The translations under genes and the position numbers were made by a program. 64,000 bases of DNA from DATARH01 sp036268075 (lineage in GTDB: Bacteria; Pseudomonadota; Alphaproteobacteria; ATCC43930; CGMCC-115725), in contig DATAUV010000060.1 of assembly GCA_036268075.1 (NCBI GenBank), positions 1 through 64,000 on the forward strand, in the 5' to 3' direction. A model generated the notes under the pieces. That model searched no databases. It was not told where the DNA came from and saw only the letters and a program-made list of their open reading frames with translations. Positions 34,330 through 42,442 of the stretch are shown piece by piece. Positions within the stretch are counted from its first letter, which is position 1; each line of letters starts with the position of its first letter.

Positions 34330-35049
34330 ATGGCCGCCTCCAAACGTGCCCGCCGCGCCAAGAAGAAGCCCGAATGGCGCGAATGGCTCCCGTGGATCGG
34401 GGTCGCGGTGGTCGTCGCGGGGCTGTGCGCGGCGTGGTTTCTGCTGCCGCTGCGCGAGTGGCTGGATGCGCTGCAAAATTGGCTCCGCGGTCTCGGCGCC
34501 TGGGGCGTCGCGATCCTGGTGTTGATCCTGTTCGTGATGACGTTTTTGCCGGCGCCGGATTGGCCGCTGCCGATCGCGGCGGGCTATGTCTACGGCGTCT
34601 GGGCGTTTCCGATCGTCTATTTCAGCGTCGCATTCGCCAGCGCCCTGGCCTTTCTCGCGGCGCGCTATCTGGCTCGCGACCGGGTCCGCGCCTTCCTCGG
34701 CCGCCGCCCGAAATACCGGCCGCTCGACAAGGCGGTGGCCGAAGACGGCTGGGCGGTCGTCGCGCTGGTGCGGCTGAGCCCGATCGTGCCGTTCAACCTG
34801 CAGAACTACGCGTTCGGCGCGACCGGCATTCCGTTCTGGCAATACCTGACGGCGACGCTGGCCGGCATCATTCCCGGCATCGCGCTGTACGTCTATTTCG
34901 GCATCGTCGGCGAGGGGCTGGGTAAGGGAAAGGTCAGCCCGCTCGAATGGGCGCTGCTCGGCGTCGGGATCGTGGCGACGATCGGGCTCAGCGTGCTGGT
35001 GACGCGGAAGACACAGGAAAAGCTGTCCGAGACACGAAAATCACGCTAG
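34330..35049 (+). CDS. TVP38/TMEM64 family membrane protein (DedA superfamily)
   Basis: A 239-aa inner-membrane protein with a basic N-terminus and about six hydrophobic segments. The conserved core is LPIAAGYVYG near 85 and the VALVRLSPIVPFNLQNYAFGATGI block near 155, followed by FWQYLTATLAGIIPG. Relatives are implicated in lipid scrambling or envelope homeostasis. Its TAG stop lies inside a 20-bp sequence repeated 541 bp downstream on the far side of the next small gene. Confidence 0.9.
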   Translation: MAASKRARRAKKKPEWREWLPWIGVAVVVAGLCAAWFLLPLREWLDALQNWLRGLGAWGVAILVLILFVMTFLPAPDWPLPIAAGYVYGVWAFPIVYFSVAFASALAFLAARYLARDRVRAFLGRRPKYRPLDKAVAEDGWAVVALVRLSPIVPFNLQNYAFGATGIPFWQYLTATLAGIIPGIALYVYFGIVGEGLGKGKVSPLEWALLGVGIVATIGLSVLVTRKTQEKLSETRKSR

Positions 35050-35598
35050 GATCGCCGAGCGACGGTACCGCGCCCGCGTTATTCGGCTATTGCGCTTTAT
35101 CCCAATACTTCGTGGCGACGCATTTCGCACCATTTCCGAGCGGGAAGCTGAGCGTGACCCGTCCGTTGGCGACAATGCCTCCCCAATGAACAGTCGAGAA
35201 CGCGACCGCGTTGGGCCGCTTCGCGTCAATGACGCCCTGTGCGTTCACAGTTCCGATCAAACCGATCTTGCTCGCGCGCACCGTTCCGTCGGCTGAAATC
35301 GTCAGCGGCCCGGGATCGGTTATCGATGAGGGTGAGCAACCGTTCGTCACCGTATCGCCCGTGTGCTGATATTTTCCGGCAAATTGCGTTTGCGCGACGG
35401 TTGCGGCTGAGCCTATCGCGCAGAAGATACACGTCAAAACGGCGCGCTTTATCATCATCGTGCCTCTATCGGTTCAAGTCTTGGCGGTATGGTTATAGGA
35501 CCTTTCACCGACAGGTTGAAGATCGAGCTGTCGACGTGCCGCGGCGTAAAAGCCGAGGCCAGGTTCGCTGCACGCCGCAAATCGCGCTAGGATCGCCG
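35038..35598. repeat. 20-bp direct repeats bracketing an inserted gene
   Basis: The sequence AAATC(A/G)CGCTAGGATCGCCG occurs at 35038-35057 and 35579-35598 with one mismatch. The 521 bases between hold a single minus-strand gene of lower GC. Removing one copy and the interior would place the TVP38 stop about 30 bases before the enoyl-CoA hydratase start, a normal operon distance. Confidence 0.7.
35087..35458 (-). CDS. Secreted hypothetical protein
   Basis: A 123-aa protein with a signal peptide (CIFCAIGSAATVAQ). The mature part looks like a small beta-rich domain (FAGKYQHTGDTVTNGC, ISADGTVRASKIGLIG, IVANGRVTLSFPLGNGAKC) with two cysteines. The family is not recognised. Its GC content is visibly lower than its neighbours', it runs opposite to both, and it lies between 20-bp direct repeats, so it looks acquired. 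Confidence 0.65.
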   Translation of the reverse strand: MMIKRAVLTCIFCAIGSAATVAQTQFAGKYQHTGDTVTNGCSPSSITDPGPLTISADGTVRASKIGLIGTVNAQGVIDAKRPNAVAFSTVHWGGIVANGRVTLSFPLGNGAKCVATKYWDKAQ

Positions 35599-35619
35599 CT
35601 CCAATCGGAGGACCGATCC

Positions 35620-36408
35620 ATGCCTTTGCTTCTCGAAAAGCGCGGCCACGTCGCGATCATCACGCTGTCGCGGCCGCAGGCGCGCAACGCCTGGGGGCAC
35701 GACTATAACGAGAGGTTGAAGGAGCTGTTGCCGCAGCTCGAGGACGATCCCGAGATGCGCTGCGTGATCCTCACCGGCGACGATGCCGGGGGCGCGTTCA
35801 GCGCCGGGGCCAACATCAAGGACCCGAAGACGCATACCAGCGACTCGATCGCCGAGTTTATCGAGGAACTGCCGAAACGGCGCCGCTACCAGGCGATGAA
35901 CCTGCTCAGCGATTTCTCGAAGCCGATCATCGCCGCGGTCAACGGCTATGCGGTCGGGATCGGGTGCATCGTCACCTATTGCTGCGATTTGATCGTCGCG
36001 TCGGAGCGGGCCGAGTGGCGGCTGCCGCAAGTCGGGCTGGGCATATTGCCGGCGCAGGGCGGCACGGTGCGCCTCGCGCGCTGGATCGGGCGCGGCCAGG
36101 CGATGAAGGTGGCGTATGGCTTTCCGCTGAAGGCCGACGAGGCCTACCGGGTCGGGCTCGCGCAATGGGTCGTGCCGCATGAGGGGCTGATGGAAAAGGC
36201 GCTGGAGGTGGCGAACCACATCGCCTCGCTGCCGCCGCTCGCCGCGCGCCTCGCCAAGGAATCCGTCACCTTCGGGCAGGACGTGCCGCTGCGCGAGGCC
36301 GCCAACGCCGACCTCTACCGCTTTATGGCGCTGGAGCTGACCGAGGACAAGAAAGAGAGCCACCAGGCCTGGCGCGAGCGGCGCAAGCCGGTGCTGAAAG
36401 GGCGCTGA
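35620..36408 (+). CDS. Enoyl-CoA hydratase-fold protein lacking both catalytic glutamates
   Basis: A 262-aa crotonase-fold protein. The oxyanion segments are FSAGANI and NGYAVGIGC. At the two catalytic positions it has Gln (RLPQVGLGILPAQGG instead of PEV/I) and Lys (QAMKVAYGF instead of xMExxLTG). Ordinary hydration by the two-Glu mechanism is therefore unlikely; isomerase, hydrolase or another crotonase reaction is more likely. GGAGG lies upstream of ATG 35620. Upstream the frame stays open, but that part is antisense to the acquired gene. Confidence 0.85.
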   Translation: MPLLLEKRGHVAIITLSRPQARNAWGHDYNERLKELLPQLEDDPEMRCVILTGDDAGGAFSAGANIKDPKTHTSDSIAEFIEELPKRRRYQAMNLLSDFSKPIIAAVNGYAVGIGCIVTYCCDLIVASERAEWRLPQVGLGILPAQGGTVRLARWIGRGQAMKVAYGFPLKADEAYRVGLAQWVVPHEGLMEKALEVANHIASLPPLAARLAKESVTFGQDVPLREAANADLYRFMALELTEDKKESHQAWRERRKPVLKGR

Positions 36409-36729
36409 CGGCTCGCGCAGAATTGATGCCGGCCAACGCGCGGAGCGCGCCAATATCCGCCCCAGGGGCGCGCCAGTATCGGGCGCACGCTGTTGCCGGT
36501 GATGACGCAATACGGGCCCGAGGCGGCGCTGATCGCCGAGAGCTGTCGGAGAGAGACGGCGCCGGCCGCGCCGCGGCGCCGTTTTTCTATTCCGGCCCTC
36601 CCGTGAGCGCACGGCCAGCGCGACAAGTCCGACCGGTTTCCCGACTGGCGCGCGACGCATACGCCCCCTCCCCTTGTTCGCCTCGGCCGGCGGCGCGATC
36701 ATGGCCGGTCGAACAGCGGATTCCGTCCC
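36409..36729 (+). other. Intergenic stretch with terminator and possible gene remnant
   Basis: These 321 bases hold a terminator (36556-36586). Before it lies a short open stretch whose translation (LLPVMTQYGPEAALIAESC) has protein-like composition but no start. It could be the tail of a degraded gene. No complete gene is credible here. The last 30 bases contain the SDR leader. Confidence 0.4.
36556..36586 (+). terminator. Rho-independent terminator
   Basis: Arms ACGGCGCCG (36556-36564) and CGGCGCCGT (36574-36582) pair perfectly with a nine-base GC-rich loop and lead into TTTTT. It lies about 150 bases after the enoyl-CoA hydratase-like gene. Confidence 0.8.
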
Positions 36730-37521
36730 ATGAATACTGGTTCGCGTCCCCTCGCCCTGGTCACCGGCGCCTCCAGCGGCATCGGCACCGAGATCGCGCG
36801 CGAGCTCGCTAAAGGCGGGCACGATCTGGTCCTCACCGCGCGGCGCGTGGCGGCGATGGACGCGCTCGCCGCCGAGCTGAAGGCGCAGGGCGCCGCGGCG
36901 ACGGTGATCGGCGCCGATTTGTCGAAGCCGGGCGCCGCGGCGGCCCTGGTGCAGGAATTGGCGGCGCGCGGCCTCGCGATCGACGTGCTGATCAACAATG
37001 CCGGGCTTGGCGGCGCCGGCCGCTTCGACAGCCAGGACGAGACGCGCGTCAGCGAGATGCTTCAGGTCAACATCGTCGCGCTGACCGAGCTGACCCGCCT
37101 GCTCCTGCCGCCGATGGTCGCGCGGCGCAGCGGCCGGGTCATGCTGGTCGCCTCGGTCGCCGGGTTCCAGCCGGGGCCGCGAATGGCCGTCTACTTCGCC
37201 AGCAAGGCCTATGTGCTGAGCTTGGGCGAGGCGCTGGCCTACGAGCTGCGCAACACCGGCGTCACGGTCACCACGCTGTGCCCCGGCGCGACCGCGACCG
37301 AGTTCTTCGCCGTCGCCGGCGCCGACAAATCGGTGATGGCGCAAAAATTCCGCCGCATGATGCCGGCGGACGTCGTCGCCCGAATCGGCTGCGCCGGCCT
37401 CGCCGCCCGCCGCCGCGTCGTAATCGCCGGCCTCCTCAACCGGATCATGACCCTCGCCGGCCGCTACGCCCCCCACGCCCTGACCTTGCCCGTCACCGAC
37501 AAGCTGATGGCGGGAGAATAG
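36730..37521 (+). CDS. Short-chain dehydrogenase/reductase
   Basis: A 263-aa classical SDR. The nucleotide loop is TGASSGIG (12-19) and NNAG is at 89-92. The catalytic residues are S142, Y155 and K159 (AVYFASK). An Arg pair after strand 2 (LTARRVAAMDAL) suggests NADP preference. The C-terminal extension (about 200-263) has a helical hydrophobic stretch, as in SDRs acting on lipids or sterols. Substrate unknown. It is not clearly in an operon. Confidence 0.92.
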   Translation: MNTGSRPLALVTGASSGIGTEIARELAKGGHDLVLTARRVAAMDALAAELKAQGAAATVIGADLSKPGAAAALVQELAARGLAIDVLINNAGLGGAGRFDSQDETRVSEMLQVNIVALTELTRLLLPPMVARRSGRVMLVASVAGFQPGPRMAVYFASKAYVLSLGEALAYELRNTGVTVTTLCPGATATEFFAVAGADKSVMAQKFRRMMPADVVARIGCAGLAARRRVVIAGLLNRIMTLAGRYAPHALTLPVTDKLMAGE

Positions 37522-37543
37522 ATGAGCCACTTGCGTCACTACA

Positions 37544-37559
37544 TAACGTAACTACGTTA
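37544..37559. promoter_or_regulatory. Palindrome at the brnT start, candidate autoregulatory operator
   Basis: TAACGTA (37544-37550) and TACGTTA (37553-37559) are perfect reverse complements with a two-base spacer. The palindrome ends two bases before the brnT ATG. BrnA antitoxins bind DNA and repress their own operon, so this is the expected operator position. Confidence 0.6.
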
Positions 37560-37561
37560 GG

Positions 37562-37789
37562 ATGCACTACTCTTGTGATCCCACGAAGAACGAGGCGAAT
37601 GTCCGGCGCCACGGAATCTCGCTCGAAGATGCGGCCTGGGTTTTTGAGGGCCCAACGGTCGAGAGAATCGACGACCGGTTCGACTATGGAGAAATCCGCG
37701 TCTATGCGATTGGCCTTCTTCGGGGGCTCGAAATTACCGTCATCTACACGGATCGCGGTGACGACGAACGGCATTTGATATCGGCGTAG
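37562..37789 (+). CDS. brnT: BrnT-family toxin, C-terminally short
   Basis: A 75-aa ribonuclease toxin of the RelE-like BrnT family that blocks translation when free. The family plan is clear: DPTKNEANVRRHGISLEDAAWVFEG, then DDRFDYGEIRVYAIG and a final ERHLISA. Normal BrnT continues with ISARxA and a further basic helix; here TAG follows ISA, and the next in-frame codons read RAEP. The stop may have shortened the toxin by about 15 residues, which could weaken it. The antitoxin gene starts 12 bases on. Confidence 0.85.
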   Translation: MHYSCDPTKNEANVRRHGISLEDAAWVFEGPTVERIDDRFDYGEIRVYAIGLLRGLEITVIYTDRGDDERHLISA

Positions 37790-37801
37790 AGGGCCGAACC
37801 C

Positions 37802-38092
37802 ATGAGCGACGATATTTCTGGCAGCATCTCGAAACGTAGGCCCCGTACCGACTGGCACCGGGTGCGTAACCTGTCGGACGACGAGATTCACGCCGGAATA
37901 CTCGATGATCCCGATGCGACGCCGACGGGCGAGGCATTCTGGGCCGATGCTCGTGTCGTCATCCCGCGCCGGAAGCAATCAGTGACGATGCGGCTTGATG
38001 CCGACCTGCTCGACTGGTTTCGCGGCGAGCGTGGTTATCAAACGCGCATCAATGCGATTCTGCGCTCGTATATGAACGCCCATCGCGCCTGA
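37802..38092 (+). CDS. brnA: BrnA-family antitoxin
   Basis: A 96-aa antitoxin. The N-terminal half (SKRRPRTDWHRVRNLSDDEIHAGILDDPDATPT) binds the toxin. The C-terminal ribbon-helix-helix (KQSVTMRLDADLLDWFRGERGYQTRINAILRSYM) binds DNA. Length and order (toxin first) are normal for brnTA. It probably represses at the palindrome 37544-37559. Confidence 0.92.
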   Translation: MSDDISGSISKRRPRTDWHRVRNLSDDEIHAGILDDPDATPTGEAFWADARVVIPRRKQSVTMRLDADLLDWFRGERGYQTRINAILRSYMNAHRA

Positions 38093-38122
38093 CCGCCGCG
38101 TCTACGAATTGGGGGCCTGAAG

Positions 38123-38920
38123 ATGTCTGCGGACACCTATCAAATCTACGCCGTGCGCTATGCCCACCATCACCGCATGTCGAGCGAGAATTTCCTCGGC
38201 GGCGATCCGCATGACGTGCCGATGCCGCTCGATTATTTCGTCTGGGCGGTCGTCAACGCGGACCGGACGGTGATCCTCGACACCGGGTTCGACGAGGCGA
38301 TGGGGCGGAAGCGCGGGCGCGAGTTTCTGCGGCCACCGGGCGACGGGCTCAAGGCGATCGGGGTCGATCCGGCGACGGTGCAGGATGTCGTGATCAGCCA
38401 CATGCATTACGACCATGCCGGCAACAACGACCTGTTCCCCAACGCGACCTACCACCTCCAGGATCGCGAGATGGCGTTCTGCACCGGGCGCTGCATGTGC
38501 CATCCGCAACTGCGCCGCTCGTTCGAGCCCGAGGACGTATCGGCGATGGTGCGGCGGCTCTTTGCCGGCAAGGTGCAATTCCATGACGGCGTCGACGAGA
38601 TCGCGCCGGGGATCACCGTGCATCATGTCGGCGGCCATACGGTCGGGCTTCAGGTGATGCGGGTGAAGACCGAGCGCGGCTGGGTCGTGCTGGCGGCGGA
38701 CGCCTCGCATTTCTATGCCAATTTCGAAGAGATGCGCGCCTATGCGACCGTCTACAACGTCGGCGACATGCTCGAAGGGTTTTCGGCCGTGAAGCGTCTC
38801 GCGTCGTCGCCGAAGCACGTCATTCCCGGCCACGACCCGCTCGTGCTGGAGCGGTATCCGGCGCCGAAGCCGGGGCTCGAAAAAATCGTGGTCAGGCTGG
38901 ACGTGGAGCCTCGACAGTGA
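38123..38920 (+). CDS. MBL-fold lactonase-like hydrolase
   Basis: A 265-aa metallo-beta-lactamase fold enzyme related to AiiA/AttM N-acyl-homoserine lactonases. The metal motif is SHMHYDHAGN with H93, H95, D97 and H98. Later ligands are the His in HHVGGHTVG, the Asp in LAADASHF and the His in VIPGHDP. VLDTGF-type strand ILDTGFDEAM precedes the motif. Quorum-signal hydrolysis is the best-known activity but other lactones are possible. There is no luxI/luxR nearby. Confidence 0.85.
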   Translation: MSADTYQIYAVRYAHHHRMSSENFLGGDPHDVPMPLDYFVWAVVNADRTVILDTGFDEAMGRKRGREFLRPPGDGLKAIGVDPATVQDVVISHMHYDHAGNNDLFPNATYHLQDREMAFCTGRCMCHPQLRRSFEPEDVSAMVRRLFAGKVQFHDGVDEIAPGITVHHVGGHTVGLQVMRVKTERGWVVLAADASHFYANFEEMRAYATVYNVGDMLEGFSAVKRLASSPKHVIPGHDPLVLERYPAPKPGLEKIVVRLDVEPRQ

Positions 38921-38927
38921 TTCGAGC

Positions 38928-39110
38928 CTGCGGCCAGTCGCCTCGGCGGCGGAACTGCCGGATTTCAGCTACTGCCTGCTGACCCGCACGCCGCAGGTCG
39001 ACACCGAGCGCGTCGAGCGCTACCGCAACTCGCTGTCGATCCGCGCCCGGCGCTGGCTGGAAGCGCGCCGCCCGCAGTGTCGGGTCCGCGTCTCCGGCAT
39101 GCCCGTTTAG
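38928..39110 (+). pseudogene. Unidentified coding fragment without a start
   Basis: A frame runs into TAG 39108-39110 with clear protein character (ELPDFSYCLLTRTPQVD, then ERVERYRNSLSIRARRWLEA). It opens inside the 3' end of the lactonase-like gene in another frame and has no ATG, GTG or TTG. The stop overlaps the TAA of the convergent TIM-barrel gene. I read it as the C-terminal remnant of a lost gene. The family is not recognised. Confidence 0.4.
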
Positions 39111-39937
39111 AAGGTCTGTTCGGCACCCTGCGCAAACCGCACGAGCGTCTCGCGCGCTTCGAGCATGTCGTCGAGCGAGCCGAAAGCGTTCATGTAGTGG
39201 CCGCTGAATCCGGCTGCCTCGACGCGCCGGAACAGGTCGGCGAAGTCGAGGTCGCCCTCGCCCGGCCTTAAGTGCTGCTCGTGCCCGTTGCGGAAGCAAT
39301 CGGCGAGCCGTATTTCGACGACCCGCCGCATGTCGAGCGCGTCGACGAAGCCGGCGACACCCTCGGCCACGAGATGCGCGTGGTTGGCGGTGAAGGACAG
39401 CTTGAACGCGGGTGAGGAAATCTCATCGTAATAGTAGCGCCATTCCTCGACCGTATGGGCGAGGTAGTGGATCTCCGCGTCGTCCGGCTCCTTGTTGAGG
39501 TTTTCGAGGAGGATCGTCGCGCCCTTGTTTTCGGCATGGGCGGCGATCCGCTTTAGCCGTTCGCGTCCAACCCGCATGCGCTCGGCCTTGTCCGAGGTGA
39601 AGTGGAACCCGGCGTGCATGACAATCCATTTGGCGCCGAGCCGGATCGACGCGTCGACATAGCCCTTGAGATAGGCTTCGACCGCCTCGGCGACAAAGGG
39701 GGCATGCTCGGCCACATTGACCGCCGAAGCGGTGTGCAGACCGAGATGCACGTCGTGGCGCGCGCATAGCGCCCGTATGCGGGCGCCGCGCGGCCCATCG
39801 ATGCGGGATAACGCGTTGTCGCCGCTGTCAAGTTCCACGTCGATATAGCGGACCTGGTGTTCGGCCGCCCATTCGACCGCGTCTTCCAGGGTCAGCTTTC
39901 GCCCGACATCGATACCGATCCGCTCACGCAGTCCCAT
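39107..39937 (-). CDS. Sugar phosphate isomerase/epimerase-like TIM-barrel protein
   Basis: A 276-aa AP-endonuclease-2 / xylose isomerase-like barrel. The metal site is built from H in LGLHTASAVN, H in WIVMHAGFHF, E in ILLENLNKEP, and a His in SFTANHAHLV; the His and Glu of the last strands (ADCFRNGHEQHLRPGEGD) complete it. The substrate is unknown: inosose, hydroxypyruvate and tagatose/psicose epimers are family precedents. It lies seven bases downstream of the WcbI-domain gene, so the two are probably in one operon. Confidence 0.82.
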   Translation of the reverse strand: MGLRERIGIDVGRKLTLEDAVEWAAEHQVRYIDVELDSGDNALSRIDGPRGARIRALCARHDVHLGLHTASAVNVAEHAPFVAEAVEAYLKGYVDASIRLGAKWIVMHAGFHFTSDKAERMRVGRERLKRIAAHAENKGATILLENLNKEPDDAEIHYLAHTVEEWRYYYDEISSPAFKLSFTANHAHLVAEGVAGFVDALDMRRVVEIRLADCFRNGHEQHLRPGEGDLDFADLFRRVEAAGFSGHYMNAFGSLDDMLEARETLVRFAQGAEQTF

Positions 39938-39944
39938 GTCCGTC

Positions 39945-42215
39945 TCATCCGTAATGGTCGATGTAGCGTCGGATATAGTCTTCCCAGGTCATTTCCTGGC
40001 CGAAGACCAGGTACCTGGTCCGTTCATCCGCCCATTTGACCCCGAGATCCTGCGCCACCTTCGGATGGACCGGCACCTGCGGGATGCGCAGCAGCGCATC
40101 GGCGCCTTGGGTAAGCGGGTCGACCGGGTCCTTGATCCCCATTGCCTTGAGGATCGTGCGGATCAGCAGGTTGAACCCCTGCCAGTTGGGCCGCACGGTC
40201 GTGTGAAACACCCGGCGGGCGTGGAAATTGTCGAGCGTGAATTCCCCGATCCGGCAGCCATATTGCTGGTCGACCTTCAGCAGCCGCCGCTCTTCGAGTG
40301 CGTGGATGCGGCGGTAGTTGACAACCCCGATCCCCTCCAGCTCGCGGTAGGCTTTGAAACGCTCTACCTTGTCGGGGATTTCACGGCGCAGCCGCGCTAG
40401 GAGCCCGTCGAAGAACGGAAACATCTGGTTGGGATAATCCAACAGCAACGCCTCGCGGTCGCCCGGCCCGTTCCACCCGTCAAACGGCCACAGCGAGGCG
40501 AAACGCACGAGCGGGAACTTGATGATCTCGGCGCCCGGCCGCACGCAATCCCTGAGCGGGAAGTGGTTCCACAGATCGATGTCCTGAACCAGCAGGACGT
40601 CGCAATCCTCGATGTCGCGGCGGGCGAATTCGTAGAGGTTCGGCTGCAGTTGGACGAAATGGTACTTGGTCAGGTAGCTGCGGTTCAGCGCCTCGGCCTG
40701 GTTGAACGCCTGGACCAGCACGGAGCATTGGCAATTGCCGATCAGGACCAGCTTTTTGCGGCCGGCGAGATGGATCGCCCGGCGGTCCGCGCCGACGGGC
40801 GGATCGCGGCGCAGCTCGACCGACTCAAGATTCACATCCGCACCGCCGAGATGCGAGATCGTCAGGTCATAGCGCCGATCGCCGGCTTCGGAATTGGCGG
40901 GCGGCGGCACGTCGAATTCCGCCGTGGCGGTGCCGTCGGCGAGGTCAGCGGGGGCGAAATCGTGACGGAAATGCGGGATCGCCGGCGCGCCCCATCCGGT
41001 CGCGGAATGCTCGGCAAGCTCGGCGCGTAGCGACGGCATCGCCTCGTGGCTGCCTGTGCCGCCGAGGGCGAGCCGATAATGTCCGGCGGGCAGTTGCAGC
41101 GGCGGCCTGATTTTCGCGAGGAGCGGTCCCGGCAGTTCATTCGCGGAGACCGAGACGCCCGTCGCATCCTCGGCCCCGATCCTGGCCTTGCGCAGGCGGC
41201 CCAGCAGCCGCCAGCGATCGGAGGCCGGTTGGGCGTCTTCCTCGCCGAGCCAGCACAATTCGACGTCGTCGATGGTGAGGCCGGCATTGCCGAACTGGTG
41301 CAGCCGGATGTCGAACGGGGCGTCGGCCCCGGCCTCCAGCGCCATCGGGGTCGGCACGGCAAAGTCCAGTGTAACGGCGCCGCCGACCCACTCATCGACG
41401 CGGAAATCGGCCCAGGCTTCGCGGGTGCCGCCGGGCTTGGGGGCGCGGCGCCATTGCTGCCAGGGATTGTCGGTATACCAGCGGCTGCGGCCCAGCACCT
41501 CGACCCCGAGCACCGGCTGGGCAGGCAGGCGCGGCGACCCCGCCGCGCCGTGGATCGTCAGCCGGTAGCTCCCCCGCCCGAGGCGCACATAGGGCCAGCC
41601 GCCATAGAGGAGAAGCCCGGCGCCCAGCCCCTCCGCCGCCGTGACGACGCCGGATTGCCGTCGGCGACCGAGCCAGGTTTTGTGCAGCCGGCCGAGCAGC
41701 CGCCAGCGCCGAGGGTGGGGCGATACTTCGGTATCGTCCGGCAGGGACTCGACCCGGATCGCGCGGATCACCAGATCGGCGTTGCCGAGATGGAATACCC
41801 GGAATTCGAAGCGCGCCTCGTTGCCGCCGTCGACCGCGAGCTCGGGCGGTACGTCGAAGACGAGCGTCCCGGCGCCGTCAGCCAGCTCAGCCGCGGTAAA
41901 GTCGCGCCAGGCACGCTGGAGCCGGCTCAGCACGATGATCTCGATCCCCAGCACCGGCTGGTCGGCCAGGGCCGGCGACCCCGCCGTGGCGGCGATCGCG
42001 AGCCGATAGCGGCCTGTCTCGAAATGCCAGTACGGTCCGTACAGGATGCACCCGGCTACCTCCTTGCGGCCGACCCGGGTCGTGCCGTCGGCGTCGCGGG
42101 TGCCGAGCGTCGTGTGCTCCAGGCGGTCGAGCAGCGCCCATGACCGAGGCGCGCCGCCGCCACCGTGTGGTGTGCCGGGTTCGATCTCGGTCGGTTCGGC
42201 GGTCAGCGAGGCCAT
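39945..42215 (-). CDS. WcbI-domain acyl/acetyltransferase with three N-terminal repeats
   Basis: A 756-aa protein. Three related segments (about 25-156, 169-321 and 334-469) each begin WxLLxRLxxxxxG and contain a GRYRLAI / GSYRLTI / GHYRLAL strand. Each ends FHLGNADL / HQFGNAGL / SHLGGADV followed by a V-E strand; they read as beta-sandwich, possibly carbohydrate-binding, modules. Residues 486-756 are a WcbI domain (KLVLIGNCQCSVL, then QDIDLWNHFPL, NYRRIHALEERR), a family tied to capsule polysaccharide modification. There is no signal peptide. It is divergent from the ACP and acyl-AMP ligase genes. Any acyl transfer activity is inferred. Confidence 0.8.
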   Translation of the reverse strand: MASLTAEPTEIEPGTPHGGGGAPRSWALLDRLEHTTLGTRDADGTTRVGRKEVAGCILYGPYWHFETGRYRLAIAATAGSPALADQPVLGIEIIVLSRLQRAWRDFTAAELADGAGTLVFDVPPELAVDGGNEARFEFRVFHLGNADLVIRAIRVESLPDDTEVSPHPRRWRLLGRLHKTWLGRRRQSGVVTAAEGLGAGLLLYGGWPYVRLGRGSYRLTIHGAAGSPRLPAQPVLGVEVLGRSRWYTDNPWQQWRRAPKPGGTREAWADFRVDEWVGGAVTLDFAVPTPMALEAGADAPFDIRLHQFGNAGLTIDDVELCWLGEEDAQPASDRWRLLGRLRKARIGAEDATGVSVSANELPGPLLAKIRPPLQLPAGHYRLALGGTGSHEAMPSLRAELAEHSATGWGAPAIPHFRHDFAPADLADGTATAEFDVPPPANSEAGDRRYDLTISHLGGADVNLESVELRRDPPVGADRRAIHLAGRKKLVLIGNCQCSVLVQAFNQAEALNRSYLTKYHFVQLQPNLYEFARRDIEDCDVLLVQDIDLWNHFPLRDCVRPGAEIIKFPLVRFASLWPFDGWNGPGDREALLLDYPNQMFPFFDGLLARLRREIPDKVERFKAYRELEGIGVVNYRRIHALEERRLLKVDQQYGCRIGEFTLDNFHARRVFHTTVRPNWQGFNLLIRTILKAMGIKDPVDPLTQGADALLRIPQVPVHPKVAQDLGVKWADERTRYLVFGQEMTWEDYIRRYIDHYG

Positions 42216-42442
42216 CGAAAAAGCTTTGTCCGCGGCTGCGTGAGGAGAACGATCTTAACCTGAACGCGGCGAAAATACGGTAGCCGGCGCGCCGTGCGTA
42301 GCGCCGGCCAAGCCCTTGACCTGCCTTGCCCCCCACTGTAGCGTCCGGCCTCGCCCGATGACAATAGAAGTAGGCAATAGAGGCGGTAGCGGCCGCCATC
42401 CGTGCCACAAGATGTAGCGTCGGCCGCCTCTTTTCGCCGCAG
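42216..42442. promoter_or_regulatory. Divergent promoter region between WcbI-domain gene and ACP gene
   Basis: 227 bases without a credible gene separate the two divergent start sites. The GC content is somewhat lower than in the flanking genes. I could not identify convincing -35/-10 pairs or a palindrome. Both transcripts must start here, so shared control is possible. Confidence 0.4.

Noticed and set aside
39945..42215. Possible glycosyltransferase or capsule synthase reading of the 756-aa protein
   Set aside because: No glycosyltransferase motifs; the C-terminus has the WcbI GNCQ motif instead.
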